Of a stretch of 18,604 nucleotides of DNA, positions 17,162 through 18,604 are shown in pieces. The notes under the pieces were generated by a model. The model was given only the letters and a program-made list of their open reading frames with translations. It was not told the origin of the DNA and searched no databases. The stretch spans positions 1 through 18,604 of the forward strand of contig MU633962.1 in NCBI GenBank assembly GCA_026770595.1, read 5' to 3'. Source of the stretch: Ochromonadaceae sp. CCMP2298. Taxonomy: Eukaryota; Sar; Synurophyceae; Ochromonadales; Ochromonadaceae. Positions within the stretch are counted from its first letter, which is position 1; every line of letters starts with the position of its first letter. A program made the position numbers and the translations under genes.

Positions 17162-17352
17162 CTTTCGAGCCAAGGATCTTTCGAGCCAGCGCTGGGGTGG
17201 CTTGGCCTATAGCCCTGGAGCTCGGCTTCCTTACGTTCTCCAGCCGATAGCTCAACCCTTCCTGAAGGGCTCTTTCTGCCGCTAGCAGCAACAGGCAGCT
17301 CCGCGACGAGAGAGAGAGCCACGAGAGCGAGCAAGATTATGAACACATTCAT
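17158..17352 (-). CDS. Small upstream ORF with signal-peptide-like start
   Basis: 64-codon ORF beginning MNVFIILLALVALSLVAELP then VAASG, a good hydrophobic leader ending in small residues, followed by a polar tail. Its stop TGA overlaps the giant gene's ATG (ATGA) in another frame. It could be an upstream ORF in the 5' UTR, a small secreted peptide, or chance. Lacking homology evidence I give it low confidence. Confidence 0.3.
   Translation of the reverse strand: MNVFIILLALVALSLVAELPVAASGRKSPSGRVELSAGERKEAELQGYRPSHPSAGSKDPWLER
17160..17188 (-). repeat. 13-bp direct repeat at the giant gene's start codon
   Basis: atctttcgagcca at 17160-17172 and again at 17176-17188, three bases apart. The left copy overlaps the ATG. 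It may be a slippage product or a 5' UTR element. Confidence 0.7.
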
Positions 17353-17643
17353 CAAAAAGCTGCCACTTCGAAACGGTGGGAAGATTTGAAAAATGCACCT
17401 TCGCCATGTGGGAGTAAACCGAAATTACTGCGATAGAAGATGGGTTTTGATCTCTATCAGCCTCCGCGCAACTGGCAAATTTCGGGAGGGGCAAAACCTT
17501 GCACCTCTACGAAGTGGATCTGAGGGATCTGAGGGGTTGATCTGAGGGGTTGATCAGCACTTCTGAGCTCCAAAGGACGACTCATCTACCAGCTGTTGCT
17601 TGAAGCAGAGCAGACGAGGCAAGTGGTGACCGGCACAATCACC
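17162..17643. promoter_or_regulatory. Shared upstream region of the two divergent genes
   Basis: 482 bp between the two start codons, so both 5' UTRs and promoters should lie here. No TATA box is evident. It contains a GA tract (about 17305-17335), and three copies of gatctgaggg at 17517, 17526 and 17539 followed by ttgatc, which may be regulatory sites for the cupin gene. Bidirectional use is inferred from the arrangement only. Confidence 0.5.
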
Positions 17644-18422
17644 ATGTCCAGCACACTGCCCAGCGTCGTGCCCAGCGACCACGAGTACTGCACTGTCACC
17701 AGGGCGGGCCACGTCCCCCCTGACATCTCTACGCGCGCCGAAGCATGGGAGATCTGGGATTCGTCCACGCACCCCTGCGAGCTGGGCCCCGGAAAGTTCC
17801 ACTTCAACTATGCAGGTATTAAAACCCCCTATGGTGTACAGTATGTGTACTAACCCCCACTCTGTTATACGATATGTGTATCAAACCCCCTCTATGCAGA
17901 CAACCACCAAGAGCGCGTGCTCATCATCGAGGGAGAGGCGACTCTCACACCGACCGGGGCGGATGGAGCGGATGGAGCGGAGGGGGTGATCACCATCAGC
18001 ACAGGAGATTACGTAGTATTCCACAGAGGCTTTGAGTGCAACTGGCATGTCACCTCCCCCATGCGCAAGCACTACTGCTACTTCGACGAGGAGGTAAGAG
18101 TACAGCACATAGTACATAGAGAACATAGATTCCATACAGTACATACAGCACATAGTACGTAGAGTACATACAGTACATAGTACATACAGTACATACAGTA
18201 CACACTAACCCTCTCCCACTACCACAGGGCAATGAGACACAGGCGAACAACTTGACATGCGACAAGTGCGGGGCAGACTGCTGGGAAGAAAGCTACCTGT
18301 GTAACGACGAAGACATCTGCACTGGCTGCTGGACCAAGAAGGCTTACCCCGATTTCGAGTATCAGAGGGAAGGAGAGGCATTTGTGAAGCCCAAGGCGAG
18401 CCGCAAAAAGGCCAGAAAGTAG
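17644..18422 (+). CDS. Cupin-domain protein with C-terminal ZZ-like Cys motif
   Basis: Three exons (17644-17815, 17900-18093, 18228-18422), 186 residues. The start ATG has a strong context (caccATGtcc). Residues 34-120 match the compact cupin family that includes the C-terminal part of ureidoglycine aminohydrolase: A-W-E-I-W-D, R-V-L-I-I-E-G-E-A-T-L-T-P, T-G-D-Y-V-V-F-H-R-G-F-E-C-N-W-H-V and M-R-K-H-Y-C-Y-F. A GADGADGAEG insert lengthens one loop. Residues 133-157 have C-D-K-C and D-I-C-T-G-C-W, like the first zinc site of a ZZ finger, with two extra cysteines (140, 147). The tail KPKASRKKARK is basic and could be a nuclear signal. No signal peptide. Enzymatic activity is not established; such cupins often lack the metal-binding histidines. 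Its start is 482 bp from the giant gene's, in the opposite direction. Confidence 0.85.
17808..17899 (+). repeat. Cupin intron 1 bracketed by 8-bp direct repeat
   Basis: Intron 17816-17899, 84 nt. ctatgcag ends exon 1 (17808-17815) and also ends the intron (17892-17899), so the acceptor lies in the second copy. The interior holds two degenerate units (aaccccctatggtgtacag, atgtgtactaaccccc; ttatacgatatgtgtatcaa). Confidence 0.82.
18094..18227 (+). repeat. Cupin intron 2: acatagtac/acatacagt minisatellite
   Basis: 134-nt intron made of 10-bp units agtacataca and cacatagtac, then a pyrimidine tract and acceptor ACCACAG. The same acatagtac words occur in giant-gene intron 2 (about 16380-16428). 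Confidence 0.8.
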
Positions 18423-18604
18423 GTAGGGTAGGGGGTAATAGGTAGTAGGAGTACAAAGGTTAACAGTTTAATTGTTTTTGTGTAGATACAAGCTAAAGCA
18501 GGCTAAGTTACAGTGAGGGTAGTGAGGAAAGAAGTAACTTACAGAGAGTAACCTACAGCGAGTAACGTACAGGGTAACTTACAGCTTCGTGCAACTCTTG
18601 TCGG
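18423..18604. other. Downstream of the cupin gene: 3' UTR and tandem repeat
   Basis: No further gene is visible. There is no AATAAA; a T-rich stretch (ttaattgtttttgtgtag) at about 18469-18485 could serve 3' end formation. From about 18532 to 18585 there are four degenerate 13-14 bp copies of agtaacttacag. Confidence 0.6.

Noticed and set aside
17596-17643. An upstream in-frame TTG start for the cupin protein
   Set aside because: Needs a non-ATG start in a eukaryote, while the ATG at 17644 has a strong context and the upstream residues add no domain.

Overview
The window is nuclear DNA of a eukaryote. Nearly all of it is one very large, spliced, minus-strand gene, with GT-AG introns whose reading frame can be followed through every splice junction. 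The Pro/Ser/Gln repeat (PSSQPS type) at the left edge, the multi-domain surface-protein style and the short introns with repeated sequence families suggest a stramenopile (heterokont) alga or a relative. That assignment is from memory of protein style and is not proven.

Layout, right to left. A small three-exon gene on the plus strand (17644-18422) encodes a 186-residue cupin-type protein with a C-terminal Cys-rich, ZZ-like zinc-binding segment. A 482-bp shared upstream region separates it from the start codon of the giant gene at 17161. From there the giant gene runs leftwards through 29 exons and 28 introns and leaves the window still open at position 1. I joined the exons by splice-site consensus and frame, giving at least 12,509 coding nt (more than 4,160 residues). 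The protein has a signal peptide and then an N-terminal region of beta-sandwich-like modules (DGxYxxGD ... F-x-x-P-V-x-V-x-G ... A-x-Y-x-S-G-S-x-T), one of which seems to carry an inserted second domain. A long series of modules follows, each marked by G-D-x-[VI]-x-x-x-L-P-G-F. A second block of the first module type occurs in the middle, then more LPGF modules, then a Pro/Ser/Gln stalk at the window edge. It is most likely a secreted or cell-surface adhesin or wall glycoprotein, but no function is proven.

The introns are the most unusual part. Three of them (4214-4361, 10714-10868, 12138-12302) are copies of one element with imperfect terminal inverted repeats whose ends coincide with the splice sites. 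This is what introner elements look like. Other introns fall into at least five more families of shared minisatellite-like sequence. Several introns are bracketed by direct repeats (13 bp in intron 11, 8 bp in cupin intron 1, 7 bp in introns 8 and 9), and two introns (2 and 20) contain a second copy of their own donor junction, creating an internal AG|GT. Together these features suggest a gene that has recently gained many introns by insertion and tandem duplication.

The two genes are divergent and share a promoter region. Nothing in the sequence indicates that their products act together.
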